Both the position numbers and the translations under genes were made by a program. Below, piece after piece: positions 10,806-20,848 of a stretch of 64,000 bases of DNA. Source of the DNA: Arion vulgaris (Eukaryota > Mollusca > Gastropoda > Stylommatophora > Arionidae). Each line of letters opens with the position of its first letter. The first letter of the stretch is position 1. Under the pieces are notes generated by a model. The model saw only the letters and a list, made by a program, of their open reading frames with translations. It did no database searches and had not been told where the DNA came from. The DNA lies in assembly GCA_020796225.1 (NCBI GenBank), contig CM036759.1, forward strand, positions 71,339,512 through 71,403,511, given 5' to 3'.

Positions 10806-12341
10806 AGACAATGAAACAACCTACCAATATTTGTATTTCTAAAATTAATGAAGCAACCTACCAATATTTGTATTTAAAAAGTCAATGAAACAACCTACCA
10901 ATATTTGTATTTATAAAGTCAATGAAACAACCTACCAATATTTGTATTTATAAAGTCAATGAAACAACCTACCAATATTTGTATTTATAAAGTCAATGAA
11001 GCAACCTACCAATATTTGTATTTATAAAGTCAATGAAGCAACCTACCAATATTTGTATTTATAAAGTCAATGAAGCAACCTACCAATATTTGTATTTATA
11101 AAGTCAATGAAGCAACCTACCAATATTTGTATTTATAAAGTCAATGAAGCAACCTACCAATATTTGTATTTATAAAGTCAATGAAGCAACCTACCAATAT
11201 TTGTATTTATAAAGTCAATTAAACAACCTACCAATATTTGTATTTATAAAGTCAATGAAACAACCTACCAATATTTGTATTTATAAAGTCAATGAAGCAA
11301 CCTACCAATATTTGTATTTATAAAGTCAATGAAGCAACCTACCAATATTTGTATTTATAAAGTCAATGAAGCAACCTACCAATATTTGTATTTATAAAGT
11401 CAATGAAGCAACCTACCAATATTTGTATTTATAAAGTCAATGAAGCAACCTACCAATATTTGTATTTATAAAGTCAATGAAGCAACCTACCAATATTTGT
11501 ATTTATAAAGTCAATGAAGCAACCTACCAATATTTGTATTTATAAAGTCAATGAATCAACCTACCAATATTTGTATTTATAAAGTCAATGAAACAACCTA
11601 CCAATATTTGTATTTATAAAGTCAATGAAGCAACCTACCAATATTTGTATTTATAAAGTCAATGAAACAACCTACCAATATTTGTATTTATAAAGTCAAT
11701 GAAACAACCTACCAATATTTGTATTTATAAAGTCAATGAAACAACCTACCAATATTTGTATTTATAAAGTCAATGAAACAACCTACCAATATTTGTATTT
11801 ATAAAGTCAATGAAACAACCTACCAATATTTGTATTTATAAAGTCAATGAAGCAACCTACCAATATTTGTATTTATAAAGTCAATGAAGCAACCTACCAA
11901 TATTTGTATTTATAAAGTCAATGAAGCAACCTACCAATATTTGTATTTATAAAGTCAATGAAACAACCTACCAATATTTGTATTTATAAAGTCAATGAAG
12001 CAACCTACCAATATTTGTATTTATAAAGTCAATGAAACAACCTACCAATATTTGTATTTATAAAGTCAATGAAGCAACCTACCAATATTTGTATTTATAA
12101 AGTCAATGAAACAACCTACCAATATTTGTATTTATAAAGTCAATGAAGCAACCTACCAATATTTGTATTTATAAAGTCAATGAAGCAACCTACCAATATT
12201 TGTATTTATAAAGTCAATGAAACAACCTACCAATATTTGTATTTATAAAGTCAATGAAGCAACCTACCAATATTTGTATTTATAAAGTCAATGAAACAAC
12301 CTACCAATATTTGTATTTATAAAGTCAATGAAGCAACCTAC
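10806..12341. repeat. 37-bp satellite, about 41 units, abutting a CWF19L2 exon
   Basis: The unit CAATGAAGCAACCTACCAAT plus ATTTGTATTTATAAAGT repeats about 41 times with almost no length change. The main variation is GAAGCAACC versus GAAACAACC. On the minus strand each unit contains ATTGGTAGGTTG, the same word that forms the 5' splice site of the adjoining exon (ACATTG|GTAGGTTG). The array therefore starts exactly at the splice junction and repeats the donor-like sequence. Confidence 0.95.
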
Positions 12342-12416
12342 CAATGTTTTCAGATCAAACTTGTCATCATCATCAAAGTATATTGTTCTCTCTCCTTTGA
12401 CGTCATGTGTTGCCAC
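12342..12416 (-). CDS. CWF19L2: CWF19L2 homologue, 75-nt exon
   Basis: CWF19-like proteins associate with late spliceosomes and, in yeast, assist the lariat debranching enzyme. This exon encodes 25 residues including THDVKGERTIYFDDDD, which matches the conserved acidic motif just before the CwfJ domains. On the minus strand it follows a strong acceptor (TTTTTTTCAG at about 12417-12426) and ends at TTG|GTAGGT. Both ends are phase 0, fitting the phase-0 exon at 18505-18774, so the two join as ...GGKRRKRN-VATHD.... The following CwfJ/HIT-like exons must lie below position 1. The donor is embedded in the first unit of a 37-bp satellite. Confidence 0.8.
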
Positions 12417-12645
12417 CTGAAAAAAACACACAAATATCATGACACCAAAACTTGCAGTTCAGCATCACAATCTTAGAACAGTAAAGTCGTAGTCAGCTGA
12501 AATTGCCTATCAACCAACAGTGTGTTGCACCAATAGCCAAGTCAATAGCACACTTCCTAGTAACCAAATTATGTGCTAATTTTGACAATTGAGGCTAACT
12601 TACGTTGCTGGACTACAGGTTTCCTGGTTGTTTACTTGAGGATCT

Positions 12646-13932
12646 TCTTCTTCTTCTTCGCGAACGTCTTCACGGCCAATTTGATCATTCTTATTGTGAT
12701 GTATAATTGGTCCACTGGCAAGAACGGAGTGATTCACGCCGGGACGATTGTGCGCCATGGTGACTAGGCCCGCCGTCCGTTTTTTGCCAGCTTTTGATTT
12801 ACTAGGTCAACTTTCCTAGGACGATCCTTTCGGATCTACGCCTTTTCGATCAACTATGCCGTATATTTGGGCTTTGTGATCTACGCCAAGACAGTGAGTT
12901 ACGCTGCTTTACCCGTTCTGACTGGAAATATTTCTGGCTTGTCAGCTTGTCCTCGGACGGCGCTTACTCGTATAAAACACCGCAAAGTATCGCCTCGCCA
13001 ATGTTCAGGACCCGAGCTTCCTGTCTGATCCGTACATTGTCGGCCTTGCTTTACCGCATATTTTGAGTTTGATCCGGAGAAGGAACATTCTCAGCCTTTT
13101 CTAGACGCGCTTTGGTACGTGACAATTTGCAATTAACCTCGAAAGGCACCGGCATGGACCCAGTACAAACAATGTAGAGGTCGTTTCAGTCGGCGCTATC
13201 AACGCAACTGGGGATTTTGCGCCGCCACTATCACCCGCCCAGTTATTCCGGGATGTTAGTTACGACTGCAATCGAACCTTGCCCGGTTGCCCCGATGCTG
13301 GCAGTTCCCTTAGGTCTCTCCAACCTCAGTTCTTCCGGGGGTGTTAATTTTAATCGCACAGTACCTTGCACGGTTTTCCCAGGGCGGGTAGTTTCGTTAT
13401 GCACTAAACGCAACTTGTTCTTTGCGCTCGGCAAACCTTGCCCAGTACATGTATCTGCACCAGGCTACCAATGCGGGGTCAGCTGCAATCTTCTCTGCAC
13501 ACACAGGGTAGACTTTCATTCGACTGGTCCTGTCTTATTTATTCTGCCGACGGGCTGGCAATGTTTGCCCTCCTCAGGGCTTCGAGCTTCGCCCTACGTG
13601 GCATACGCTTGGTCACTGGATGCAACTCTCATCCATGTCTGAGACGTTTCGTTGCTGTTTCTTTGCGTTCAGGGACTTGGGCACTATCTTGTTGGACATC
13701 GGTCAGGAGAATTGTGCATTTTATTTGTATGTATCTTTATCGTATTTCCTTAATTGCACTGCTACCACTACCAGTAGTTTCCTCTCCCCGATCCCTGCCC
13801 CTCTAGCCAGACCAGAACCAGAGTCTGTTTCCAGGGTCACCGCGTGGAGGTTAGGGGCAGGGTCTTGGTTAGCGCGCGCCCTCGCTAACCCTGGCTCATG
13901 TTACCACCATGACCTCATGAGCCTTTGACCCC
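12646..13932 (-). mobile_element. Element A copy 2, complete
   Basis: This 1287-bp copy is bounded by the perfect 12-bp duplication ACTTGAGGATCT (12634-12645 and 13933-13944). On the minus strand it starts GGGGTCAAAGG, contains the 5' module with the pair GGTTAGCG/CGCTAACC, and ends in GAA repeats. It inserted into an intron of the CWF19L2 gene in the same orientation as that gene. There are no coding motifs. The exact duplication makes both ends certain. Confidence 0.92.
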
Positions 13933-14029
13933 ACTTGAGGATCTAATTTACAAGGGCTAACTTTGGCTCAAAACAATTTCAGCATGCACAATATATGATG
14001 CTGGACTAACAATTTCGGCATGCACAAGG

Positions 14030-14508
14030 CTGAGAATGTTCCTTCTCCGGATCAAACTCAAAATGTACGGTAAAGCAAGGCCGACAATGTATGGAACAGA
14101 CAGGAAGTCCGGTCCTGAACATTGGCGTGACGATACTTTACACGGTGTTTTATACGAGTAAGACGCTGTCCGAGGACAAGCTGACAAGCCCCGAGAAATA
14201 TTTCTCAGTCAGAACGGGCAAACAGCGAACTCACTGTCCTGGCGTAGATCACAAAGCCCAAATATACGGCAAAGTTGATCGTAAAGGCGAGATCCGAGCC
14301 GACATAGTCGGCAGAAAGGATCGCATCTAGGAAAGTTCACCCTTGTAAATCAAAAGTTGGCTGAAACGGACGGGCGGGCCTAGTCACCATGGGCGCACAA
14401 TCGTCCCGATGTAGATCACTCTGTTCTTGCCAGTGGACCAATTATACATCACAATAAAAATGATCAAATTGGCCGTGAAGAACGATCGCAGAAGAAGAAT
14501 CTCAATTG
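14030..14508 (+). mobile_element. Element A copy 3, 5'-truncated
   Basis: This is the 3' ~475 bp of element A on the plus strand, from GAGAATGTTCCTTCTCCGGA to the AGAAGAAGAA tail. It lies in inverted orientation to copy 2, about 0.9 kb from that copy's matching half. 5' truncation is typical of LINE-type insertion. Confidence 0.85.
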
Positions 14509-14539
14509 ATGACTTTATTTCTTCATCGAAATAAATAAT

Positions 14540-15464
14540 TCTAGCAGGAATTATAAGTTTTTAATATGTCAATGTATTTTGTACTGAGAACAAGCTTATA
14601 ATAATAGGTTTCTTAGTATGTGTCAATGTATTTTGTACTGGGAACAAGCTTATCTTCTTCAATGTATTTTGTACTGAGAACAAACTTATATTCTTCAAAA
14701 TATCAATGTATTTTGTACTGAGAAAAGTTTATCTTCTTCAATGTATTTTGTACTGGAACAAGCTTTATAATAATAGGTTTCTTTGTATGTGTCAATGTAT
14801 TTTGTACTGAGAACAAGTTTATCTTCTTCAATGTATTTTGTACTGGGAACAAGCTTATAATAATAGGTTTCTTAGTATGTGTCAATGTGTTTTGTACTGA
14901 GAACAAGCTTACCTTCTTCAATGTATTTTGTACTGAGAACAAGCTTATATTCTTCAATGTATTTTGTACTGAGAACAAGCTTATATTATTCAATGTATTT
15001 TGTACTGAGAACAGGCTTATCTTCTTCAATGTATTTTGTGCTGAGAACATCTTATAATAATAGGTTTCTTAGTATGTGTCAATGTATTTTGTACTGAGAA
15101 CAAGCTTATAATAATAGGTTTCTTAGTATGTGTCAATGTATTTTGTACTGGGAACAAGCTTATCTTCTTCAATGTATTTTGTACTGAGAACAAGCTTATA
15201 TTCTTCAATGTATTTTGTACTGAGAACAAGTTTATATTCTTCAATGTATTTTGTACTGAGAACAAACTTATATTCTTCAATGTAATTTGTACTGAGAACA
15301 AGCTTATATTCTTCAATGTATTTTGTACTGAGAACAAGTTTATATTCTTCAAAATATCAATGTATTTTGTACTGAGAACAAACTTATATTCTTCAAAATA
15401 TCAATGTATTTTGTACTGAGAACAAACATATTCTTCAATGTATTTGTACTGGGAACAAGCTTAT
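14540..15464. repeat. 36-bp satellite, left part
   Basis: Units based on TTCAATGTATTTTGTACTGA plus GAACAAGCTTATATTC repeat with a 36-bp base period and some longer units carrying AATAATAGGTTTCTTAGTATGTG (20 of these bases at most are shared). Because 36 is divisible by three, long frames stay open on both strands with a 12-residue period. I regard these as artefacts. Confidence 0.9.
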
Positions 15465-16719
15465 TCTTCTTCTTGATCGTTCTAGGCCTGTTTTAATCAT
15501 TCTCATTGTGATATATAAACATCGAACATCAGAACGTGATGTACGTGCACCAGCCTTCAGCACCTATTTGAGCCCAGTTGCTTATCCTTCGGTGGGGTGT
15601 TCGATTTCAGCCAGCTTTTGATTTACTAGGGTGAGCTTTCCTAGGTACGATCAGCTTTGCCGTATTTTTGGGCTTTGTGATCTACGCCGGGACAGTGAGT
15701 TACGCTGTTTATGCCCGTCTGACTGAGAAATATTCTCGGGCTTGTAAGCTTATCTCGACGGCGTCTTACTCGTATAAGACACCGTGTAAAGTATCTGCCT
15801 TCGCCAATGTTCAGACCCGAACTTCCTGTTTGATCCGTACATTGTCGCCTTGCTTTACCGACATTTTGAGTTTGATCCGGGAAGGAACATTCTCAGCCTT
15901 TCTAGACGCGCACGTACGTGGCAATTTGCAATTAACCTCAAGCACTGGCATGGGGCCGAGTACAACAATGTAGAGGTCGTTTCAGTCGGCACTATCAGCG
16001 TAACTGAGGATTTTGAGCGCCGCCATCACCCGCCCCAGTTATTCCGGGGATGTTAGTTACGACTGGAATCAAACCTGCCGCTGCCCCAGGCTGGCAGTTC
16101 CGTTAGGCATCACCAACCTCAGTTCTTCCGGGATGTTAATTTTAATCGCACAGTACCTTGCACGGTTTTTCCAGGGCGGGTAGTTTCGTTATGCACTAAA
16201 CGCAACTTGTTCTTTGCGCTGGCAAACCTCGCCCAGTACATGTATCTGCACCAGGCTACCAATGCGGGGTCAGCTGCAATCTTCTCGCACCAACACGAGG
16301 GTAGACTTTTTCGTACGGTCCTGTCTTATTTATTCTTGCCACTGGCTGGCAATGTTTGCCCTCCTCAGGGCTTCGAGCCACTCACGTGGGCATATGTTTG
16401 GTCACTGGATGCACCTCTCATCCATGTCTGAGACGTTCGCTGCTGTTTCTTTGCTCAGGGACTTGGGCAATATCTTGTTGGACATCGGTCAGGAGATTTG
16501 TGCATTTTATTTTATTTGTATGTATCTTTATCGTATTTCCGTAATTGCACTGCTACCACTACCAGTAGTTTTTCTCTCCCGATCCATGCCCTCTTAGCCA
16601 GACCAGAACCAGAGTCTGTTTCAGGGTCACTGCGTGGAGGTTAGGGCAGGGTCTTGGTTAGCGCGCCCTGCAACCCTGGCTCATGTTACCACTATGACCT
16701 CATGAGCCTTTTTGACCCC
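15465..16719 (-). mobile_element. Element A copy 4, complete
   Basis: This 1255-bp copy sits inside the 36-bp satellite. GAACAAGCTTAT flanks it at 15453-15464 and 16720-16731; because this word is also part of the satellite unit, the duplication is suggestive and not proof. The clean junctions show the 5' end as GGGGTCAAAAAGG and the 3' end as a short GAA tract. Confidence 0.88.
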
Positions 16720-17036
16720 GAACAAGCTTATATTCTTCAATGTATTTTGTACTGAGAACAAGCTTATATTCTTCAATGTATTTTGTACTGAGAACAAACT
16801 TATATTCTTCAATGTGTTTTGTACTGAGAACAAGCTTATATTCTTCAATGTAATTTGTACTGAGAACAAGCTTATATTCTTCAATGTGTTTTGTACTGAG
16901 AACAAACTTATATTCTTCAATGTGTTTTGTACTGAGAACAAGCTTATATTCTTCAATGTAATTTGTACTGAGAACAAACTTATATTCTTCAATGTGTTTT
17001 GTACTGAGAACAAACTTATCTTCTTCAAAATATCAA
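16720..17036. repeat. 36-bp satellite, right part
   Basis: This continues the array of 14540-15464 after interruption by element A copy 4, with about nine regular 36-bp units. The regularity gives a 152-residue plus-strand frame made of a repeated 12-residue unit (FCTENKLIFFNV), and a comparable minus-strand frame. Confidence 0.9.
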
Positions 17037-17417
17037 TGTTTTCTGGCAGACGATTATTCAGCTCTTTGTACAGGCTAATCAAAGAGTTTATGCTCTTTTT
17101 CGGATGTGAGTTACTTGAGAAGCTTGAATCATCAATTTTGCTAATCATCAATTCTCCAATCCTTTCCTAAATCTATTATCTTTAATGTCCAACACTTAGA
17201 GGGAGAAATTCATTATTACTTTGATCTTGCTGTAGTAAATTTCTGTGTTTGTCTGTTTTATTTGTGTTGATTTTCTGATTCATGGACAAAACTAAAATAA
17301 ATATATAACAATCCTATCTAATTTAATTTTAATGCTGATTTTCCTACTAAATGCTAGATCCAAATCTTTAATGCTAAATTGCAAAAAATAATGCTAAATC
17401 TAGCATTAAAAATAAAA
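17037..17417. other. Unassigned intron sequence
   Basis: This is AT-rich. A minus-strand frame of about 40 residues (from 17151) resembles no family I know and runs into the satellite. I see no splice sites that would make it a convincing exon. Confidence 0.4.
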
Positions 17418-17604
17418 ATAATGTGGATCTACTATCCTGGGCATGTGGTGTTCACGGCAACGAGAGAGTGGACAAGCTTGCATTGAAATCATCAATTGTT
17501 GAGAGTTAGGATGGATATGGGGATGTTCTTCAGCCTCTTACGGCAACGAGAGTGGACAAGCTTGCATTGAAAAAGGGATCGATGGAGAGCTGTCGTGATC
17601 TAAG
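17418..17604 (+). pseudogene. RNase H scrap of LINE family 2
   Basis: The frame reads close to IYYPGHVV and NERVDKLALKSS, the histidine motif of an RNase H also present at 56757-56830 (YCPGHAGVYGNERADRLA). GGCAACGAGAG...GTGGACAAGC occurs twice (17456 and 17542), a small internal duplication. Confidence 0.6.
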
Positions 17605-17935
17605 ATAGGCATGATGATAAGCGTCCTTGATCGGTTGAGAATATCAGAAGCATCGTGGTACTATACCATGCATACAGTCATCGAGAAGCAAAGAATCAAG
17701 TGGTTCGGCCATCTAATGAGAATGGAACCACATTTACTACCATCATGTGCCTACAATAATCAGCACTCAGGCGAGAGCACAGGCAGGCCAAGAACACAAT
17801 GGATAGATAACATCTCAGAGTCCCTGCGAAAGCATGGACTGACAACGTCAAGTGCAATACACCTGGCACAAGATAGAAAACTAAATCTCCCCACGACGCT
17901 TCATGGCAAACGTGGTTAAGATAAGATAAGATCGG
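17605..17935 (+). pseudogene. RTE-like LINE 3' end
   Basis: An open frame from 17611 ends an RTE-like polyprotein: RIKWFGHLMRMEPHLLP, GRPRTQWIDNISES and a lysine/arginine-rich end. It closely matches 53740-54000. The 3' end is an AAGATAAGATAAGATC tract, the usual short-tandem tail of this clade. It is 5'-truncated. Confidence 0.85.
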
Positions 17936-18104
17936 TAGAGAATGTTTCAAAACCAGAACGACTTCACAGTCAGTAATGTTGCAAAGAATGAACATGCTCT
18001 TTGGCTCAGATAACACAGATGCTACATTGAGCGGCTGAAAAATGATCAATAAAGAGTGAACAACGTTCTGTGTCTGAGAATGCAAGGTTAAGCAAACCCA
18101 GGAC

Positions 18105-18270
18105 TGGTCCAGTCTAGGAAGCTACCTAGTAAATAAAACAATCACATAAATCGGATGTGCTGGTCTACTTGTAGGCACATAACTGGCTCAATGTACAATC
18201 GCTCTTAGGTATAAATCACATACAAATCACAAAGAGTGGTTTAACACATGGCTGATATGGAGCATACTTC
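18105..18270 (+). mobile_element. SINE family R, copy 2 (5'-truncated)
   Basis: It matches the 3' two-thirds of copies at 20020 and 22935: CTACCTAGTAAATAAAAC, GGATGTGCTGGTCTACTTGT, ATCACATACAAATCACAAAG and a degraded GAA-type tail. It lies downstream of the CWF19L2 exon, in the intron. Confidence 0.7.
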
Positions 18271-18289
18271 TTTTTCTTCAGCAATCTCT

Positions 18290-18475
18290 GGTCATGTACT
18301 TAGTTTACTGTGGACCACAAACTGGGCAGTCAGCTTCAGATTTTCCCAAAGCTTAGTGTTTAGGTCAACTGGGTGTGGTCACATGTTACTTCTCAGCTCA
18401 CACAGGAGAGGGCAGTCTTGCAGGATATGCTCCGGTGTCTGTTCCACCTGATGACATATAGAGCGCATGACAAAG
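18290..18475 (-). pseudogene. LINE zinc-finger tail fragment
   Basis: On the minus strand it reads VEQTPEHILQDCPLLCELR, the conserved CCHC-like end of I-type LINE polyproteins (compare QHILLECPGL at 55950-55975). It happens to continue the reading frame of the upstream CWF19L2 exon but belongs to the intron. Confidence 0.7.
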
Positions 18476-18504
18476 AAGAAAACATACACATGCAAGCTAC
18501 ATAC

Positions 18505-18774
18505 ATTTCTTTTTCTCCGCTTTCCACCAGCAGCCTCCGCATCATGTGATGTGCCAAAAACAGGTCGAACTAAACCACCCTTGCTTGTCCGAGATAAAAC
18601 CACAACATTATCTTCATCATCATCATCTCTTCTCTTTCTTGCATGATCCTTCATCCCTTTTTTCTTTCTTCTTCTGTGAGAGAAGTCTGGGACTGAACCC
18701 TTGTTTTCTGACTTGCTTGTCTCCCTTATGGCTCTAGCACTATCTAGTTGCAGTTTTAGATTTGCTGCTGTCAC
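18505..18774 (-). CDS. CWF19L2: CWF19L2 homologue, 270-nt exon
   Basis: This exon encodes 90 residues of a lysine/arginine- and aspartate-rich nuclear protein: a helical start (NLKLQLDSARAIRE), a basic run (SHRRRKKKGMKDHARKRRDD), then VVVLSRTSKGGLVRPV and GGKRRKRN. The last two blocks match the segment of CWF19L2 just before its GER...DDDD motif, found in the next exon at 12342-12416. Minus-strand acceptor TTTTGACAG precedes 18774 and donor GTATGT follows 18505; both ends are phase 0. The intron to the next exon is about 6.1 kb and full of transposons. The amino-terminal exons were not found. Confidence 0.78.
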
Positions 18775-18966
18775 CTGTCAAAATAGAGAAGAGAAAACCC
18801 TTATTATCTGTGTCACATACAATGTACAACACAAACATTAAGAATATCCAGAATTGTAACATTTAGTAAAACGGTCAACCATAAGTAATAACAGAAAGTG
18901 GCAATTGCATGGTATATGGAACAATAAGTTATATAGTTTTAAAATTAAATTATTTTTTCTTCTTCT

Positions 18967-19288
18967 TTAACACTTTGGCTGCGACCGACAACAAATGTCA
19001 GCAAAATACCAAGTCCCTTTCGCTGCCGTAATCGACTTTTGTCGTCCGACATTTGTCGGCGATGATGTATTTTTGAAACGAGGAGTTTCGCTGACCGTAC
19101 ACCGGTATTACATTACGCACTTCTTCCGTATTGTTACCAAAAGCCCTCCAAAATGGCGGATCTAATGTACACGTTGTAAACATATCGTAAGTCCGATTTT
19201 GAATGATTTTCAAAATGGTCGATGTAGCTGATGAATAGTGATGTCCAAAATACTCTTTTTCTGACTTTTTAGCCATGAATAGTGTTAA
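18967..19288. mobile_element. Possible piggyBac-like MITE
   Basis: TTAACACTTTGGCT at the left is mirrored imperfectly at the right by the complement of TTAACACTATTCATGGCT, both starting at TTAA. An internal inverted pair around GACAACAAATGTC and GACATTTGTCGGC adds structure. TTAA targeting is the hallmark of piggyBac. The imperfect right end keeps confidence low. Confidence 0.35.
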
Positions 19289-19690
19289 AACAGACTCTGA
19301 ATGTGATACAAATTTTAACTTTGATCCACGTGACGATGTTTATAGATCAATGGCAGATATTCCCATGGGTACAGAAGTAGGTATTGGACACCCATCACGA
19401 AACGGTGGCATATCATACTGTGGATAGGTATGGAGCGTGACGCCAATATTAGTTACAGCAATAGCTTGTGGATTATGAAGAATATACTCTACATATAGAC
19501 AGATTAGTAGCTCATTAACACTTTGCTGACCAGCCATCCTGAGCATTACTGTCTCCCATTACCAAGGGTGTTTGCAGTTTTCTTACAAAATAACTATTTT
19601 TAAAATTAAATTCATAAAAAATTTAAAAAGCGACATACCGCTTCAAAATTTTCTGAGCACCATTATGAATGGTTGTACATCCAAAAAAAA
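19289..19690. other. Unassigned
   Basis: A plus-strand frame of about 50 residues from 19275 (SVKTDSECDTNFNFDPRDD) is acidic, as some piggyBac transposase starts are, but the resemblance is too weak to name. Nothing else is recognisable. Confidence 0.3.
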
Positions 19691-20010
19691 TTTTATGTAC
19701 ATAAGGTACTTTTAAAATCTTGTTACTGACCATAAGGTAATTCTTAAATCTTGTTACTTGCTGTAAGGTACTTTTTAATATTGTTACTTGCTGTAAGGTA
19801 CTTTTAAAATCTTGTTACTGACCATAAGGTAATTCTTAAATCTTGTTACTTGCTGTAAGGTACTTTTTAATATTGTTACTTGCTGTAAGGTATTTTTTAG
19901 TCTTGTTACTTGCTGTAAAGTATTTTTTAATCTTGTTACTTGCTGTAAGGTACTTTTTAACTTAGCTACTACCTATCAATAAGATTTTTTAAAACCTTGT
20001 TATCGCCCTT
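19690..20010. repeat. Minisatellite, TTGTTACTTGCTGTAAGGTA units
   Basis: The 30-32 bp unit TTGTTACTTGCTGTAAGGTA plus CTTTTTAAT repeats about nine times, with an alternating GACCATAAGGTAATTC variant. Related words reappear at 20262-20300 beyond a SINE, so the SINE inserted within the array. Confidence 0.85.
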
Positions 20011-20019
20011 GTGTTGCTG

Positions 20020-20250
20020 CAAGGGGAGCAAAGAATAGTAACACTGCGACCTACAAAGCATGTTGTAAGAGGTGACGGAGGTAGGGGTATAGGGAAGCTA
20101 CCCTAGTAAATAAGCGTTACAGAAATCAAATGTACTAACCTACTTAAAGGCACATAAATGGCACAATGTACAATCGTTCTTATGCTCAAATCACATACAA
20201 ATCACAAAGTGTGGCTAACAAGTAGTCGATATAGAGCGTTCAAAGAAGAG
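20020..20250 (+). mobile_element. SINE family R, copy 3
   Basis: It carries the core AAAGAATAGTAACACTGCGACC, quoted in part, and GCATGTTGTAAGAGGTGAC, then CTACCCTAGTAAATAA, ATCACAAAGTGTGG and a GAAGAGAAAG tail. It is inserted in the TTGTTACTTG minisatellite. Confidence 0.75.
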
Positions 20251-20299
20251 AAAGAAACTTTGTTATTGACTCAGGTATTTTGTAACCTTGTTACTGGTT

Positions 20300-20560
20300 G
20301 AAATTAAAACAGTTGGAGCAACAGCTGCTATTAGATTCACTGAAAAACAGAAACTCAAATGGTTTGGCCACTTGGTGAGAATGAACTCGATTACACCAGT
20401 TGCACAAGCATACAACCTGAAAATGCAATCATTAAGAGGAAGGGACAGACCAAGGAAAAGATGGATTGATGGTGTCACAGATATCTTTAAAATCCACAAT
20501 ATCACAGCATATCAGGCGACAGAGTGTCCAATATCTCGGAAACCGATTATCAGTTAAACA
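20300..20560 (+). pseudogene. RTE-like LINE carboxyl-terminal fragment
   Basis: The frame reads EKQKLKWFGHLVRMN and GRDRPRKRWIDGVTDI, the terminal domain of an RTE-like polyprotein from a subfamily different from the 17605 copy. It is 5'-truncated. Confidence 0.75.
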
Positions 20561-20848
20561 TGCGATACTTACTTCTTCTCTTCCACCATTTACTTCTTTA
20601 TAGAAGTGTCGGGGGGGGAAGGAATGTAGTGATCTTGTGTGTGCTTATTCTAAGACACTTTGTAAGCTGTTATTCATTTTTGTAAGGCTGTTCGTGATGC
20701 TGTCGCCCCATCTTTTGTGTGGTCTTCCTCTTGCTATATACTTGTTATACTTTTTCGGTGTGGCTCTCTGTGGTAGGCGATACCAGGACATTCTTGTTAG
20801 GTGTCCAAACCAATTAATCTTGTTGTTCTTTTATGAATTGCATGACTG
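20561..20848. other. Unassigned
   Basis: I see only a short G run and generic sequence, including a word TGTGGTAGGCGATACCAGGA reminiscent of LINE carboxyl ends on the minus strand. No feature can be supported. Confidence 0.3.

Noticed and set aside
10806..12341. CRISPR-like array
   Set aside because: Units are contiguous with no unique spacers, the period is a constant 37 bp, and the context is eukaryotic introns and LINEs.
13780..13932. Hammerhead ribozyme at the 5' end of element A
   Set aside because: A GGAAAC word is present but there is no CTGATGA core in the expected position; an HDV-like fold could not be built with confidence either.
16681..17170. Two ~150-residue open frames, one on each strand
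   Set aside because: They are produced by a 36-bp satellite whose period is divisible by three; the translation is a 12-residue repeat with no other sign of coding.
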